Positions 14,553 to 24,098 of a DNA stretch of 31,407 nt are shown here, one piece after another. This DNA is from SIG672 sp045605765 (GTDB taxonomy: Bacteria; Bacillota; Clostridia; Oscillospirales; CAG-272): assembly GCA_045605765.1 (NCBI GenBank), contig JAZUQQ010000049.1, positions 1-31,407 on the forward strand. The letters run 5' to 3'. The notes under the pieces are model-generated. The model was given only the letters and a program-made list of their open reading frames with translations, had not been told where the DNA came from and made no database searches. Made by a program: the position numbers and the translations under genes. The stretch's first letter is position 1. Each line of letters begins with the position of its first letter.

Positions 14553-16721
14553 ATGACAAGGTATAGAAAAATTATTTCACCTATCGCGTTTATTCTTGCG
14601 CTTATTTTTATGATACCGTCCTGTTCGCCAAGCGAAACAAATGACACTCCTGACCCCATAACAGACGATACTACTACTACCGACCTCATAATAGACGATA
14701 AACTACCCGAGGTCTATATAACCACCGACTCCCCAAAACAGATAACAAGTAAGACCGAATATTCGGATATTTCCATCAGATTTACTCTTAACGATCACTA
14801 TGCCAAATACTCAAACACATATACGGACAAAGAGGGCGGGAGCGCGCAGCTTCGTTGCCGCGGAAATTCTTCCTACAGCAAGCCCGATATGCAGGCAAAA
14901 AACAAATACTCCTACAAGCTTCGTCTTGACAGCAAAGAAAATCTTTTCGGCATGGGCGAGAGCCGTCACTGGTATCTGCTTGCCAACTGGTTTGATGTAA
15001 CTCATATGAGAAACAAGCTTGCATACGATCTTTCGGGAACCCTTGGTATGACGTACACCGAGTCAACTTGGGTTGTTCTTTACTATAACGGAGAATACAG
15101 AGGTATATATTCTCTCGTCGAAAGTATCCGTATAGACGAGGGACGTGTAGAGACCTTCGACTGGGAAGATTATGCAGAAGATATAGCGCGCCTTTATTCT
15201 AATGACACACACGCCCCAAAGTATATTTTAGAAGCGCTTGAAAATGCAATGAAGAATGATCTGAGTTGGCTCACAACACAGTATCTGTCATTCAATTATA
15301 TCGATCCCGACACAAAACGTAGCCAAACCAAGAAAATCGATCTTTCAGGATATTTTGATCCCGACAAACTTGATTTTACTTCAGGATACCTTATAGAATA
15401 CGACGGCAGACTTCGCGGAGATGGCACTAAGTGGAACACCTCCCACAACATTCCGGTAGTTATGGATAATCCCGCCGCGCTCTCCACCAACAAGCGAATG
15501 AATGATTATGTTAAAACGCTGATTCAGGATTTTGAAAACGCGCTCTATTCTCCCACCTTCTACAATTCCAAAGGAAAGCATTATAGCGAATACGTTGACG
15601 TCGGTTCGATGGTCGATTTTTGGACGATCTGGAACCTATTTAACAATATTGAATTTGGATATCTTTCTATGTATTATTACATAGACGACGGAAAAATAAT
15701 CTTCGGTCCTTGTTGGGATTTTGACAACGCGACTGGAAACATCGTCACACTTACCGAAAAATGGATGCACTGGGACTACTGGGTAGAGGATCGCGGAAAT
15801 TCGAGCAATGGTTGGTTCTCAAAAGTGGTAAGCGATCCTTATTTCGTTGCTCTTTGTCAGGAAAGATGGTTCTCAATGCGTGAGGCAGTTGACGATATGA
15901 TGCAGTCGCTTGATATTTATTACGATTATATCTCAGAAGAAGCGGTCAGATGCTACGAAAGAAATGGTCCTCGAATCAACTGGAAGCCGCACAACATCAA
16001 TGACGGTATCAGCTACGATTTTGAAACCGATTTTAACGTCTTAAAAAATTGGCTTAAAAACAGAATAAACTGGATAGACGAAAACTTTTCCGCTCCCGCA
16101 ATAAATGTTGATGATTGCGGATTTGAGAGAAGCCCTAAGATAACCGTAATACCCGACGGCTCTGTAAAGATTGCAAAGGATAAATCTACCGCATTCGGAG
16201 TAGTTGCAGACTATATCATCCCCACAGATACAAACAAAACGTTATCTTTTAAAATATCTACCACGCACACTTCTTCCAGAAATGTTGAAATATACCTTAA
16301 CCAAGGAAAACTTATAGGAAGAGAGATGCTCACGAGCACGACTCCTGCCACGTTCAGCATATCTCCGAGATACCTAAGGCTTAACGACGGCGATCTTAAC
16401 GTCATCTACATTATCGATTACAAAGCAAACGGCGATATCAGATCAAAAACATCGCTCGTGATAAAAGCATCAAAAGCGGGAAATCCGTCCTCGAACGAAT
16501 ACTGTGTCAGCTTTGGAGACAATACCACCCATGTAAAAAATGGGGGTTCCGCAGTCTTTCCCAAGATATCTAAGACAAGAAATGGATTCATTGCTGTCGG
16601 TTGGACTTGTGGTGACGGCAAGGTATACAGACCGGGAGAACGCTTCATTCCAACAGAAAACACTTATTTCTATATTTTCTGGAAACGAAACAATATTGAT
16701 TCACATATGATACTTGACTAG
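14553..16721 (+). CDS. CotH kinase-family lipoprotein
   Basis: Lipoprotein of 722 residues with a CotH domain, an atypical protein kinase fold (B. subtilis CotH phosphorylates coat proteins). The signal peptide ends at Cys24 (MIPSCSPS), followed by a Thr/Asp-rich linker. CotH marks include LRCRGNSSYSKPDMQAKNKY, LLANWFDVTHMRNKLAYDL, YYNGEYRGIYSLVE and the metal-binding GPCWDFDNATGN. The last 70 residues (VFPKISKTRNGFIAVGW, then GERFIP) look like a Listeria/Bacteroides InlB B-type repeat, common on cell-surface proteins. An extracellular, membrane-attached position differs from the mother-cell CotH of Bacillus, so a surface or glycan-related role is as likely as a coat role. The rlmA start is 20 bases after the stop. 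Confidence 0.85.
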   Translation: MTRYRKIISPIAFILALIFMIPSCSPSETNDTPDPITDDTTTTDLIIDDKLPEVYITTDSPKQITSKTEYSDISIRFTLNDHYAKYSNTYTDKEGGSAQLRCRGNSSYSKPDMQAKNKYSYKLRLDSKENLFGMGESRHWYLLANWFDVTHMRNKLAYDLSGTLGMTYTESTWVVLYYNGEYRGIYSLVESIRIDEGRVETFDWEDYAEDIARLYSNDTHAPKYILEALENAMKNDLSWLTTQYLSFNYIDPDTKRSQTKKIDLSGYFDPDKLDFTSGYLIEYDGRLRGDGTKWNTSHNIPVVMDNPAALSTNKRMNDYVKTLIQDFENALYSPTFYNSKGKHYSEYVDVGSMVDFWTIWNLFNNIEFGYLSMYYYIDDGKIIFGPCWDFDNATGNIVTLTEKWMHWDYWVEDRGNSSNGWFSKVVSDPYFVALCQERWFSMREAVDDMMQSLDIYYDYISEEAVRCYERNGPRINWKPHNINDGISYDFETDFNVLKNWLKNRINWIDENFSAPAINVDDCGFERSPKITVIPDGSVKIAKDKSTAFGVVADYIIPTDTNKTLSFKISTTHTSSRNVEIYLNQGKLIGREMLTSTTPATFSISPRYLRLNDGDLNVIYIIDYKANGDIRSKTSLVIKASKAGNPSSNEYCVSFGDNTTHVKNGGSAVFPKISKTRNGFIAVGWTCGDGKVYRPGERFIPTENTYFYIFWKRNNIDSHMILD

Positions 16722-16741
16722 ATACAAGCAAAGGAAAGAAT

Positions 16742-17578
16742 ATGCTTATTTGTCCTATATGCCACAAGCCACTTACACGAGAGAGCACTCGCTACGTGTG
16801 CGAAAGCGGTCATTCACACGATATTTCAAAATACGGTCACGTAAACCTTCTTATGTCGCAAAAGGGTGGAAATCACGGGGACAGCCGAGAAATGCTACTG
16901 TCTCGCAAAAGTTTTCTTGACAGCGGTGCCTACTTACCGCTACGCGAGGCTCTTGCAGAGACGCTTGTCTCTACCATCGATAAAAATACTATCACTTTGC
17001 TCGATTCGGGATGCGGAGAATGCTATTACACATCACGCATAAGAGATATACTGCTACAAAGCGGACACCACGTTCACATTATTGGAATAGATATTTCAAA
17101 AGAAGCTCTGCGTCTTGCCGCCCAACGCTTTAACGGCGAGTGCAAGCGTGTTGATAGCTCGGTCGAGCTTGCAGTCGCAAGCTCCTATCAGCTCCCGATT
17201 GCAGACTACTCTGTCGATGCGGTCATATCGGTATTTGCACCGCTCTGCCCCGACGAGTTCGCAAGAGTTCTTGCAAAGGACGGTATTTTCATAACCGTAA
17301 TTCCGAGCGCAAAGCATCTTTGGGAGCTTAAAGAGGCACTATATGACACACCGTACGAGAATGAAGTAATGCCATACGGCATCGATGGCTTTAAGATGCT
17401 AAAAAAGGTAAAAGTAACCGGAAAATTCACTATGAAATCCAAGAAAGAGATTTTTGACCTCTTTACTATGACCCCCTATTTTTGCCGAACGAGCGAGCGC
17501 GACCGCAAAAAGCTCGATATACTGGAAAGGCTGGATTGCTCGTATGAGTTTGAGATACTTGTATATCTAAAAAAATGA
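16742..17578 (+). CDS. rlmA: 23S rRNA guanine-N1-methyltransferase, RlmA family
   Basis: SAM-dependent methyltransferase of 278 residues that modifies a guanine in helix 35 of 23S rRNA (G745 or G748 type). The N-terminal zinc finger has Cys4, Cys7, Cys20 and His24, followed by DISKYGHVNLLM, a family signature. KGGNHGDSREML and RKSFLDSGAYLPL come next. The SAM site is LLDSGCGECYY. The C-terminal PYFCRTS segment is also typical. Whether it is RlmA-I or the Gram-positive RlmA-II (TlrB-like) type is not decided here. It is probably cotranscribed with the CotH gene and ends at a shared terminator. Confidence 0.92.
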   Translation: MLICPICHKPLTRESTRYVCESGHSHDISKYGHVNLLMSQKGGNHGDSREMLLSRKSFLDSGAYLPLREALAETLVSTIDKNTITLLDSGCGECYYTSRIRDILLQSGHHVHIIGIDISKEALRLAAQRFNGECKRVDSSVELAVASSYQLPIADYSVDAVISVFAPLCPDEFARVLAKDGIFITVIPSAKHLWELKEALYDTPYENEVMPYGIDGFKMLKKVKVTGKFTMKSKKEIFDLFTMTPYFCRTSERDRKKLDILERLDCSYEFEILVYLKK

Positions 17579-17581
17579 TCA

Positions 17582-17608
17582 AAACACCCTTGCAGTGCAA
17601 GGGTGTTT
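17582..17608. terminator. Bidirectional terminator between rlmA and cotJC
   Basis: Stem AAACACCCTTGC against GCAAGGGTGTTT with a very small loop, 17582-17608, at the junction of convergent genes. The GC-rich part flanked by A- and T-runs suits termination in both directions. Confidence 0.8.
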
Positions 17609-17614
17609 GTCATT

Positions 17615-18217
17615 TTAACATTTATCAAAAGCGGGGTTGCACGCGTAAAAATTCTTTTTATCGCAAAATGCATCCTGTGCAATTCCGAGCGCATCGCCGA
17701 ATCTCTGATAGTGTACGACCTCGCGCTCACGCAGGAATTTAAGCGGCTCTCTTACGTCGGGATCATCGATAAGCCTGAGCAGGTTATCGTAGGTCACGCG
17801 GGCCTTCTGCTCTGCTGCGAGATCCTCGTGGAGATCGGCAAAAACGTCGCCTTTTACGCCAATATAAGCCGCAGTAAAGGGCACACCCGATGCAGCCTGC
17901 GGATATATTCCCGTCGTATGATCTACGAAGTAGGTATCAAATCCGCTTCGTTTTATCTCCTCGGGAGACAGGTTACGGGTCAGCTGATAAAGTATCGCCG
18001 ATATCATTTCGACGTGAGCAAGCTCCTCCGTACCTATGTCGGTAAGCAGGCCGACTATCTTCCTGTCGGGCATCGAAAAACGCTGTGACAGATATCTCGT
18101 CGATGCAGCAAGTTCTCCGTCAGGACCTCCGAGCTGGCTTATGATTATCTTAGCGTAAGTCGGATTGGGATTTTTTATTTTTACGGGATATTGCAGTTTT
18201 TTCTCATACATCCACAT
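17615..18217 (-). CDS. cotJC: Spore coat protein CotJC, manganese-catalase-like
   Basis: Coat protein of 200 residues with the ferritin-like di-manganese catalase fold. It opens with MWMYEKKLQYPVKI and has QLGGPDGELAAS, the metal-ligand segments GTEELAHVEMI and EDLAAEQKAR, and REREVVHYQRFG. The last residues are Cys-containing (FCDKKNFYAC). CotJC works in the inner coat, possibly against peroxide. GGAGG within the end of cotJB sets the start; the gene begins 3 bases after cotJB. In Bacillus the cotJ operon is controlled by sigmaE. Confidence 0.95.
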   Translation of the reverse strand: MWMYEKKLQYPVKIKNPNPTYAKIIISQLGGPDGELAASTRYLSQRFSMPDRKIVGLLTDIGTEELAHVEMISAILYQLTRNLSPEEIKRSGFDTYFVDHTTGIYPQAASGVPFTAAYIGVKGDVFADLHEDLAAEQKARVTYDNLLRLIDDPDVREPLKFLREREVVHYQRFGDALGIAQDAFCDKKNFYACNPAFDKC

Positions 18218-18220
18218 AGA

Positions 18221-18475
18221 TCAGTTCGCCTCCATTTCCCAAGGCCAAGGGGTCTCGACCCACGTCCAAGCATCCTTGTTGTTTACGCCGAGAACAGTTA
18301 TCGGACCGCAGTGCTCCTCGTACTCTTTTTTTGCTTCTTCGTATTTTTTACTTATTTCGCGGTAATATTCAAGCGCGTCTTCATCACACGGATGTCCGTC
18401 AAGGAACAGAACCGCTTCAACTAGTGCGAACGACGTACGCTGTACCTCGCACATCAGTCTTTGTCTTTCGTTCAT
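18221..18475 (-). CDS. cotJB: Spore coat protein CotJB
   Basis: Small coat protein of 84 residues with the CotJB signature: LMCEVQRTSFALVEAVLFLD near the start, then a charged helix (YREISKKYEEAKKEYEEHCG) and an aromatic end with WTWVETPWPWE. Its normal partner cotJC follows at 3 bases and cotJA precedes by 42 bases. It has no signal peptide and acts in the mother cell. Confidence 0.93.
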   Translation of the reverse strand: MNERQRLMCEVQRTSFALVEAVLFLDGHPCDEDALEYYREISKKYEEAKKEYEEHCGPITVLGVNNKDAWTWVETPWPWEMEAN

Positions 18476-18517
18476 TTTCTTTTCAAACCTTTCGTATCTT
18501 TCTTCCTGTATTTGCCC

Positions 18518-18811
18518 TTATTTGCCCGCGCTACAAAGCGGTTTGTCAAGCTCGGCAAAGAGCGTTCCTCTTTCAAGTGCACAGTCTATATCGTATATAT
18601 CACGCCAATACTGAATAGGTGAATAGACCATAGCGAGCGAAGTAGCCACAGGAAGCCTGAGATCACTCTGTTGCCTTCCCGAGTGGGGAGACGGCGTTCT
18701 GCTGTACATCGCGTAATCATTTTCCTGTTTCTTGTATCCGGGTGCCATACGCTGCATAGCGCCCATACCCTGATAGCAGCTGCCGCTTCGGCAGGCTCTC
18801 TGATAATTCAT
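18518..18811 (-). CDS. cotJA: Spore coat-associated protein CotJA
   Basis: Protein of 97 residues. The conserved half is C-terminal: MVYSPIQYWRDIYDID, then ALERGTLFAELDKPL, the CotJA pattern. The N-terminal half is a low-complexity Met, Gly, Gln and Ser-rich segment (YQGMGAMQRMAPGYKKQE) common in coat proteins. GGAGAG on the minus strand precedes the start. First gene of cotJABC. A sigmaE promoter was looked for upstream but only a partial -10-like GATACAAG was seen. Confidence 0.9.
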   Translation of the reverse strand: MNYQRACRSGSCYQGMGAMQRMAPGYKKQENDYAMYSRTPSPHSGRQQSDLRLPVATSLAMVYSPIQYWRDIYDIDCALERGTLFAELDKPLCSAGK

Positions 18812-18966
18812 CTGAAACTCTCCTTTTTCTTTTAACGTTTTCAGTTTTGTTTTACAGGGGTCAAACTCATCAAGTTTTTTGCTACCCTTGTATCATAATA
18901 TCGTGCATGAAGACTTTTGACACAAAATTTTGTAGAAAACGGGCATATAATGTTTGTAACAAACTA

Positions 18967-18995
18967 TTGATTTTTAAGTTTTGATATGATACAAT
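18967..18995 (+). promoter_or_regulatory. Likely promoter of lon operon
   Basis: TTGATT (18967-18972), 17-base spacer, TACAAT (18990-18995), within an AT-rich stretch. The 237-base gap from cotJA to lon holds only this and an unpaired GGTCAAA heptad at 18859. No CIRCE element is seen. Confidence 0.5.
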
Positions 18996-19048
18996 ATATT
19001 GATATATTATTATCAGTTGCATTTACACTCGTTTAAAGGAGAAGCACA

Positions 19049-21460
19049 GTGTCACTTTACGCAGAAAAGATAAAAGCCAGAGTTCTTCCTCTGGTCACCA
19101 TCAGAGATACGGTCATATTCCCCGCTATCCCTACTAATATAGAGCTTAACGACCAAAAATCCATTGCCGCCGCACAGTCGGCAAAGCAGGCAAACTCTAC
19201 TGTCTTTGCTATAACTCTGCTCGGAAATAATACGATTTCCGATATTATAGGCAAGGTCGGCGTTATATGCAAGGTCAAGTCGGTCACACACTCGTCTCCC
19301 GACAGCGCCGTCGTAACACTTGAAGGCGTATGCCGCGCAGATTTCATAGACATAAAAAAAGGACAGGATTTTGATACAGCGTCTGTCGCCTGCAAAACAC
19401 TCCGCTTTGACGACGACGGAGTCCGCTCCGAGCTTCTCAGACGAGATATTTTAAAGCTCTTTGAGACCTATCCGAGAATGATCCCGAACTTCTCAAAGGA
19501 GCTTGAAATCGCGGTACGCGCGACGAAATCGCCCGCTATGTTTTCCGATCTTATCGCAAGCAGTGTTATCTTCCGCAGCGAAAACAAGCTCACACTTCTT
19601 AATGAATACGATCCTATACGCCGCCTAGAGCTTCTCCCTCTGCTTATGGAGAGTGAGCTCGTTCTTCTCGGCGAGGAAGCGAAAATACACAAGCGCACGC
19701 GCGAGGCTATCGAGGAAAATCAGCGCGACTACTACCTACGTGAACAGCTCAAAGTCATAAAGAGCGAGCTTGGCGAGGACGAGGAGTACGACGAGGAAAT
19801 CGCTGAATATATGCAAAAGATTGCTGATGCCGATCTTCCCGACGAAGTTGCGGAAAAGCTCGTCAAAGAGACTATAAAGCTCTCAAAGCAGCCCTATTCC
19901 TCGCACGAGAGCGCGGTCATTCGCGGATACATCGACACCTGTCTCGAACTGCCATGGAAAAAGCGCACGAGCGACCGTCTGAGCGTTGCATCGGCTAAAA
20001 AAATACTCGACGCGGATCACGACGGCATTGACGATGTAAAAGAGAGAATTCTTGAATTTATCGCGGTCAAAAATCTGACGCCCGACATAAAAAACCAGAT
20101 ACTATGTCTTGTGGGAGCACCCGGAGTCGGAAAAACCTCTATCGGCTCGTCGATAGCGCGCGCACTTGGACGCAAATACGTTCGCGTTGCGCTCGGCGGA
20201 GTACGCGACGAGAGCGACATTCGCGGTCACAGAAAGACCTACGTCGGCTCTATGCCCGGACGTATTATTGCCGCCATCAAGCAAGCAGGCGTTTCAAATC
20301 CGCTTGTTTTGCTCGACGAGATCGACAAGTTGACCCGCGATTCGCACGGTGACCCCGCATCTGCTCTGCTCGAAGTCCTCGATCCCGACCAGAACAAGGC
20401 GTTCAGAGATCATTTTATCGAGCTTCCCTTTGATCTCTCCGACTGTATGTTTATTGCCACCGCAAACACGCTTGACACTATACCGCGTCCTCTTCTCGAC
20501 CGTATGGAGGTAATCGAGATGAAGAGCTATTCGGCGCGCGAAAAGCTCTCTATTGCAAAAAATCATCTCATACCCAAGAAGCTTAAAGCTCACGGTCTGA
20601 CCAAGAAGGAGCTCCGCATCGACGACAGCGCGATAATGCGAATTATCGCGGCTTACACGCGCGAGGCGGGAGTCCGTAATCTCGAAAGAGAGATCGCATC
20701 GGTCTGCCGCAAGGTAGCCCGCAAGATAGTTGAAAATCCCGAACAAAAGAAGATCACCGTAAAAGCGGCAAATATTCACGAATTCCTCGGCCCTGAGAAA
20801 ATAATTCCCGAAAAACTCTCCGAAACTGACGAGATCGGAGTTGTAAACGGTCTTGCCTACACCGACGCGGGCGGAGATATGCTCAAAGTTGAGGTCGTAT
20901 CAATGCCAGGCACGGGAAAGGTCGAGCTTACAGGTTCGCTTGGCGAGGTTATGAAGGAATCAGCAAAGATAGCCGTCAGCATCGTGCGAGATCGCGCGGA
21001 AAAGCTTGGCATTGAGAGCGATTTCTACAAAACCAAGGATATACATATCCACTTCCCCGAGGGAGCAGTTCCCAAGGATGGACCGAGTGCGGGAGTAACT
21101 CTCGTCACCGCGCTTATCAGCGAGCTTGGAAAATACCCCGCACGCCGAGATATTGCCATGACGGGCGAAGTATCGCTTCGCGGCAAGGTCATCCCGATCG
21201 GAGGACTTCGCGAAAAGTCTATGGCGGCTTATCTCGCGGGAGTTCGCAGGATATTTATTCCCAAGGACAACGCGCGTGATCTTGACAAGATCGACGTAGC
21301 AGTTCGCGAAAGCGTTGAGTTCGTTTTTTGCGAAAGCGTTGACGACGTAATAAATGGTGCGCTTATAATACCAGAAAAGTCGGAAGGCGCAGTGTCTACC
21401 GAAAGCATTATTCCGATGGTTTCCAAAAAGATTTCCGACACTCGTCCCGCAATACGATAA
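19049..21460 (+). CDS. lon: ATP-dependent protease Lon
   Basis: LonA protease of 803 residues, which degrades misfolded and regulatory proteins in the cytoplasm as a hexamer. The N-terminal substrate-binding domain opens with LPLVTIRDTVIFP. Walker A GAPGVGKTS is at 356-364 and Walker B LVLLDEID at 419-426. The protease site has Ser680 (PKDGPSAGVT) and Lys723 (GLREKSMAA). Translation starts at GTG 19049 with AAAGGAGA at 19035-19042. It heads a nine-gene run on one strand with gaps of at most 42 bases; engB follows at 26 bases, a common lon-engB pairing. The usual clpX neighbour is replaced by the cotJ operon. Confidence 0.97.
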   Translation: MSLYAEKIKARVLPLVTIRDTVIFPAIPTNIELNDQKSIAAAQSAKQANSTVFAITLLGNNTISDIIGKVGVICKVKSVTHSSPDSAVVTLEGVCRADFIDIKKGQDFDTASVACKTLRFDDDGVRSELLRRDILKLFETYPRMIPNFSKELEIAVRATKSPAMFSDLIASSVIFRSENKLTLLNEYDPIRRLELLPLLMESELVLLGEEAKIHKRTREAIEENQRDYYLREQLKVIKSELGEDEEYDEEIAEYMQKIADADLPDEVAEKLVKETIKLSKQPYSSHESAVIRGYIDTCLELPWKKRTSDRLSVASAKKILDADHDGIDDVKERILEFIAVKNLTPDIKNQILCLVGAPGVGKTSIGSSIARALGRKYVRVALGGVRDESDIRGHRKTYVGSMPGRIIAAIKQAGVSNPLVLLDEIDKLTRDSHGDPASALLEVLDPDQNKAFRDHFIELPFDLSDCMFIATANTLDTIPRPLLDRMEVIEMKSYSAREKLSIAKNHLIPKKLKAHGLTKKELRIDDSAIMRIIAAYTREAGVRNLEREIASVCRKVARKIVENPEQKKITVKAANIHEFLGPEKIIPEKLSETDEIGVVNGLAYTDAGGDMLKVEVVSMPGTGKVELTGSLGEVMKESAKIAVSIVRDRAEKLGIESDFYKTKDIHIHFPEGAVPKDGPSAGVTLVTALISELGKYPARRDIAMTGEVSLRGKVIPIGGLREKSMAAYLAGVRRIFIPKDNARDLDKIDVAVRESVEFVFCESVDDVINGALIIPEKSEGAVSTESIIPMVSKKISDTRPAIR

Positions 21461-21486
21461 AATACGCTCGAAAGGGTTAAACTCTT

Positions 21487-22077
21487 ATGAAGCTTGATTT
21501 TAACAAAACAAGTCTTAAAATAACGGCAGGTCTTGCCTCGCAGTTTCCAAAGGATCAACGTCCTCAGATCGCTCTGTCGGGCAGATCCAACGTCGGAAAA
21601 AGCTCACTCATAAACTCGCTTATCGGTCGCAAAAACCTTGCTCGCGTAAGCTCGAGTCCGGGAAAAACGATAACGATAAACTTCTACGACGTAGCCTCGT
21701 CGCTTTATCTAGTTGACCTTCCCGGCTACGGATTTGCCAAGCGCAATCCGGCTGACAAGGCAAAGTGGTCCTCGCTCACAAACGATTATTTCGTAAAAGG
21801 CGGAGATACCATATCGGCGGTAATTCAGCTTATCGACCTGAAAGTCGGTCCGACTGCCGATGACGAGATGATGCTCGATTTTCTCGTTCAGTCCGAGATA
21901 CCCTTCTTCGTTGTCGCGACAAAATGCGACAAGCCGAACAAGACAGAAAGAGCAAAAATGACAGAGCTTCTTGCGCGTCACCCTTTCCTTGAAGGTATAA
22001 AGATAATTCCCTTCTCCTCGCTAAGCGGTGAGGGAAAGGATGCGGTCCTGCGCGAAATAATTTCGATACTCAACTAA
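21487..22077 (+). CDS. engB: Ribosome biogenesis GTPase EngB (YsxC)
   Basis: TRAFAC-class GTPase of 196 residues needed for 50S subunit assembly. G1 is GRSNVGKSS at residues 32-40, G3 is DLPGYGFAKR, and G4 is TKCDK. Switch I includes SSSPGKTITINFY. The length is standard. It lies between lon and lysA, 14 bases before the latter. Confidence 0.96.
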   Translation: MKLDFNKTSLKITAGLASQFPKDQRPQIALSGRSNVGKSSLINSLIGRKNLARVSSSPGKTITINFYDVASSLYLVDLPGYGFAKRNPADKAKWSSLTNDYFVKGGDTISAVIQLIDLKVGPTADDEMMLDFLVQSEIPFFVVATKCDKPNKTERAKMTELLARHPFLEGIKIIPFSSLSGEGKDAVLREIISILN

Positions 22078-22091
22078 AAAGGATATAAAAA

Positions 22092-23387
22092 ATGTTACAC
22101 TCCTGTTACTCTATAAACAGTGAAGGTCACTTCACTCTCGGCTCTGCCGACACGGTGCGCCTTGCACAAAAATATTCAACCCCTCTTTATCTTCTCGATG
22201 AAAACGAGATAGTCAGACGGTGTCGTCTTTACCGTGACGCAGTAAAGAAATATTTCTCGGAAAAGAGCGCGGTATATTACGCATCAAAGGCTCTTTCTAT
22301 AAAGGAAATATATCGCATTATCGAAAAAGAGGATATAAACGCCGACGTAGTATCTCTCGGCGAGCTTTACACGGCTATAAGCGCGGGATATACTCCATCT
22401 CGTCTTTGTCTGCACGGCAACAACAAGACCGACGAGGAGATACGCGCCGCGCTTGAATACGGCATCGGAAGCTTCGTGGTCGAATGCTTTGATGAGCTTG
22501 ACGCTATATCGAAAATAGCGTCAGATATGGGCAAGGTTGCAAGAATTCTTCTTAGAATAACACCGAATATCGACTGTCACACGCTTGAAGCGATAAGCAC
22601 GGGCAAGCTCGATTCGAAGTTCGGAGTTCCGATCGAAACCGGACAAGCGGAAAAGTTCGTTAAAAAGGCGCTCTCGCTCTCAAATCTTGAGCTTATCGGC
22701 TATCACTGCCACTGCGGCTCTCAGGTTTTCGAGGTAGAGCCCTATATCGATCAGCTTGAAGTTATGCTGCGCTTTGCCTCAGATATGAAAGCCAAGCTCG
22801 GATACTCTCCCGAATATCTGAACATCGGCGGCGGCTTCGGAGTTCGCTACGTCAAGGAAGATCCCACGATAGACATTACCGAAAGCATCAGGATACTCGG
22901 AGAAAAGCTCACCGGGTTGTGTGAAAAGTATTCGCTCTCCCGTCCGCATATTTTTATGGAGCCCGGCCGCTCGATAGTCGCTTCGGCAGGAGTTACCCTA
23001 TACACGGTAGGCTCGGTCAAGCAGATCGGAGATTTCCGCACCTACGTAACGGTTGACGGAGGTATGAGCGACAACCCAAGATACGCGCTCTACCGCGCGC
23101 AGTACGAAGCTCTTATTGCAAACAAAGCGGACAAGGAAAAGGATATTGTCTGCTCGCTCGCAGGAAGATGCTGCGAATCGGGCGACCTTATCGGAGAAGA
23201 CATGCCCCTGCAAAGCACAGAGCGAGGCGACATTCTCGCAGTTACGGTGACGGGAGCGTACAACTATTCTATGGCATCTAACTACAACCGCGTTGCAAGA
23301 CCTGCGCTTGTCATCGTAAAGGACGGAGAGGACCGTCTTGCGGTAAAGCGCGAAAGCCTTGAATATATGACCGAAAACGACATTTGA
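22092..23387 (+). CDS. lysA: Diaminopimelate decarboxylase
   Basis: PLP enzyme (fold III) of 431 residues that converts meso-diaminopimelate to lysine. The PLP lysine is Lys66 in YYASKALS. Phosphate-binding glycines are in NIGGGFGVRY, followed by EPGRSIVASAG and the active-site Cys motif RCCESGDLI. The C-terminal GAYNYSMASNYNR is specific to LysA. No lysine riboswitch fits in the 14-base gap upstream, so it should be expressed with engB. Confidence 0.95.
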   Translation: MLHSCYSINSEGHFTLGSADTVRLAQKYSTPLYLLDENEIVRRCRLYRDAVKKYFSEKSAVYYASKALSIKEIYRIIEKEDINADVVSLGELYTAISAGYTPSRLCLHGNNKTDEEIRAALEYGIGSFVVECFDELDAISKIASDMGKVARILLRITPNIDCHTLEAISTGKLDSKFGVPIETGQAEKFVKKALSLSNLELIGYHCHCGSQVFEVEPYIDQLEVMLRFASDMKAKLGYSPEYLNIGGGFGVRYVKEDPTIDITESIRILGEKLTGLCEKYSLSRPHIFMEPGRSIVASAGVTLYTVGSVKQIGDFRTYVTVDGGMSDNPRYALYRAQYEALIANKADKEKDIVCSLAGRCCESGDLIGEDMPLQSTERGDILAVTVTGAYNYSMASNYNRVARPALVIVKDGEDRLAVKRESLEYMTENDI

Positions 23388-23429
23388 AATAAATTAGAAA
23401 ATATTTCAAGAAAGAAACGGTAAAATAAA

Positions 23430-24098
23430 ATGTTAAGATATTTAATGGGCGGATACGATTTTAAAACGATAGTTCTCGTATTTTTGCTCACTATTCCGAC
23501 AGTTCTTATATCGCTCTCCTTCCACGAGTACGCCCACGGTCTTGTAGCCTACAAGCTCGGTGATCCTACGGCGAAAAGCTTTGGACGTCTGACTCTTAAC
23601 CCTATCAAGCACTTTCACCCTGTCGGAATGCTTCTTATGCTTCTTATCGGCATCGGATATGCAAATCCCGTACCGATAAATCCGAGATATTTCAAGGATC
23701 CTAAAAAAGGAATGGCTCTTTCTGCTGCGGCAGGTCCCACAATTAACCTTTTGCTTGCATTTTTCGGACTCTTTATATACGCTTTGATACTAAGATTTTT
23801 AGGAGCGTTTATGTCCGCCGAGGTTGCGCTTGCAGTAATTCTGTTTTTCCAGAACTTTTGCTACATGAACGTTTATCTCGCGATATTCAATATGCTTCCC
23901 ATACCGCCGTTTGACGGCTCGCGCGTTCTTTTCGCGTTTTTGCCAGACAAGCACTATTTTGCGGTAATGAAGCACGAGCGTACAATAATGCTCGTAGTGC
24001 TCGTCGCAGTCGCTACGGGAATTCTAGATGCTCCGTTTGAATTTATCACTGACAAAATTATTTTTGGAATGGAATGGCTGGTAGGTCTTATATTATGA
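23430..24098 (+). CDS. M50 site-2 protease family protein, YwhC-like
   Basis: Membrane metalloprotease of 222 residues, six or so helices. Zinc motif HEYAH at residues 32-36 (SLSFHEYAHGLVAYKLGD) and NMLPIPPFDGSRVL near residue 150, which supplies the Asp ligand. The NPIKHFHPVGMLLML loop is typical of the short YwhC-type subgroup without PDZ domains; substrates are unknown. It is the second M50 enzyme in this window and is distinct from the SpoIVFB-like one. Its TGA overlaps the scpA start by four bases (ATGA), so the two are probably translationally coupled. Confidence 0.9.
   Translation: MLRYLMGGYDFKTIVLVFLLTIPTVLISLSFHEYAHGLVAYKLGDPTAKSFGRLTLNPIKHFHPVGMLLMLLIGIGYANPVPINPRYFKDPKKGMALSAAAGPTINLLLAFFGLFIYALILRFLGAFMSAEVALAVILFFQNFCYMNVYLAIFNMLPIPPFDGSRVLFAFLPDKHYFAVMKHERTIMLVVLVAVATGILDAPFEFITDKIIFGMEWLVGLIL

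Noticed and set aside
18859..18875. CtsR operator upstream of lon
   Set aside because: One perfect GGTCAAA heptad is present but the second half is poor and the site is about 190 bases from the lon start.
18812..18920. SigmaE promoter for cotJABC
   Set aside because: Only a partial -10 (GATACAAG on the minus strand) was found, with no matching -35 at the right distance, so it is not listed as a feature.
18917..18951. TTGACA/TATAAT pair as lon promoter
   Set aside because: The spacer would be 23 bases, too long for sigA; the pair at 18967-18995 has 17.
22078..22091. Lysine riboswitch before lysA
   Set aside because: Only 14 bases separate engB and lysA, so no riboswitch can fit.
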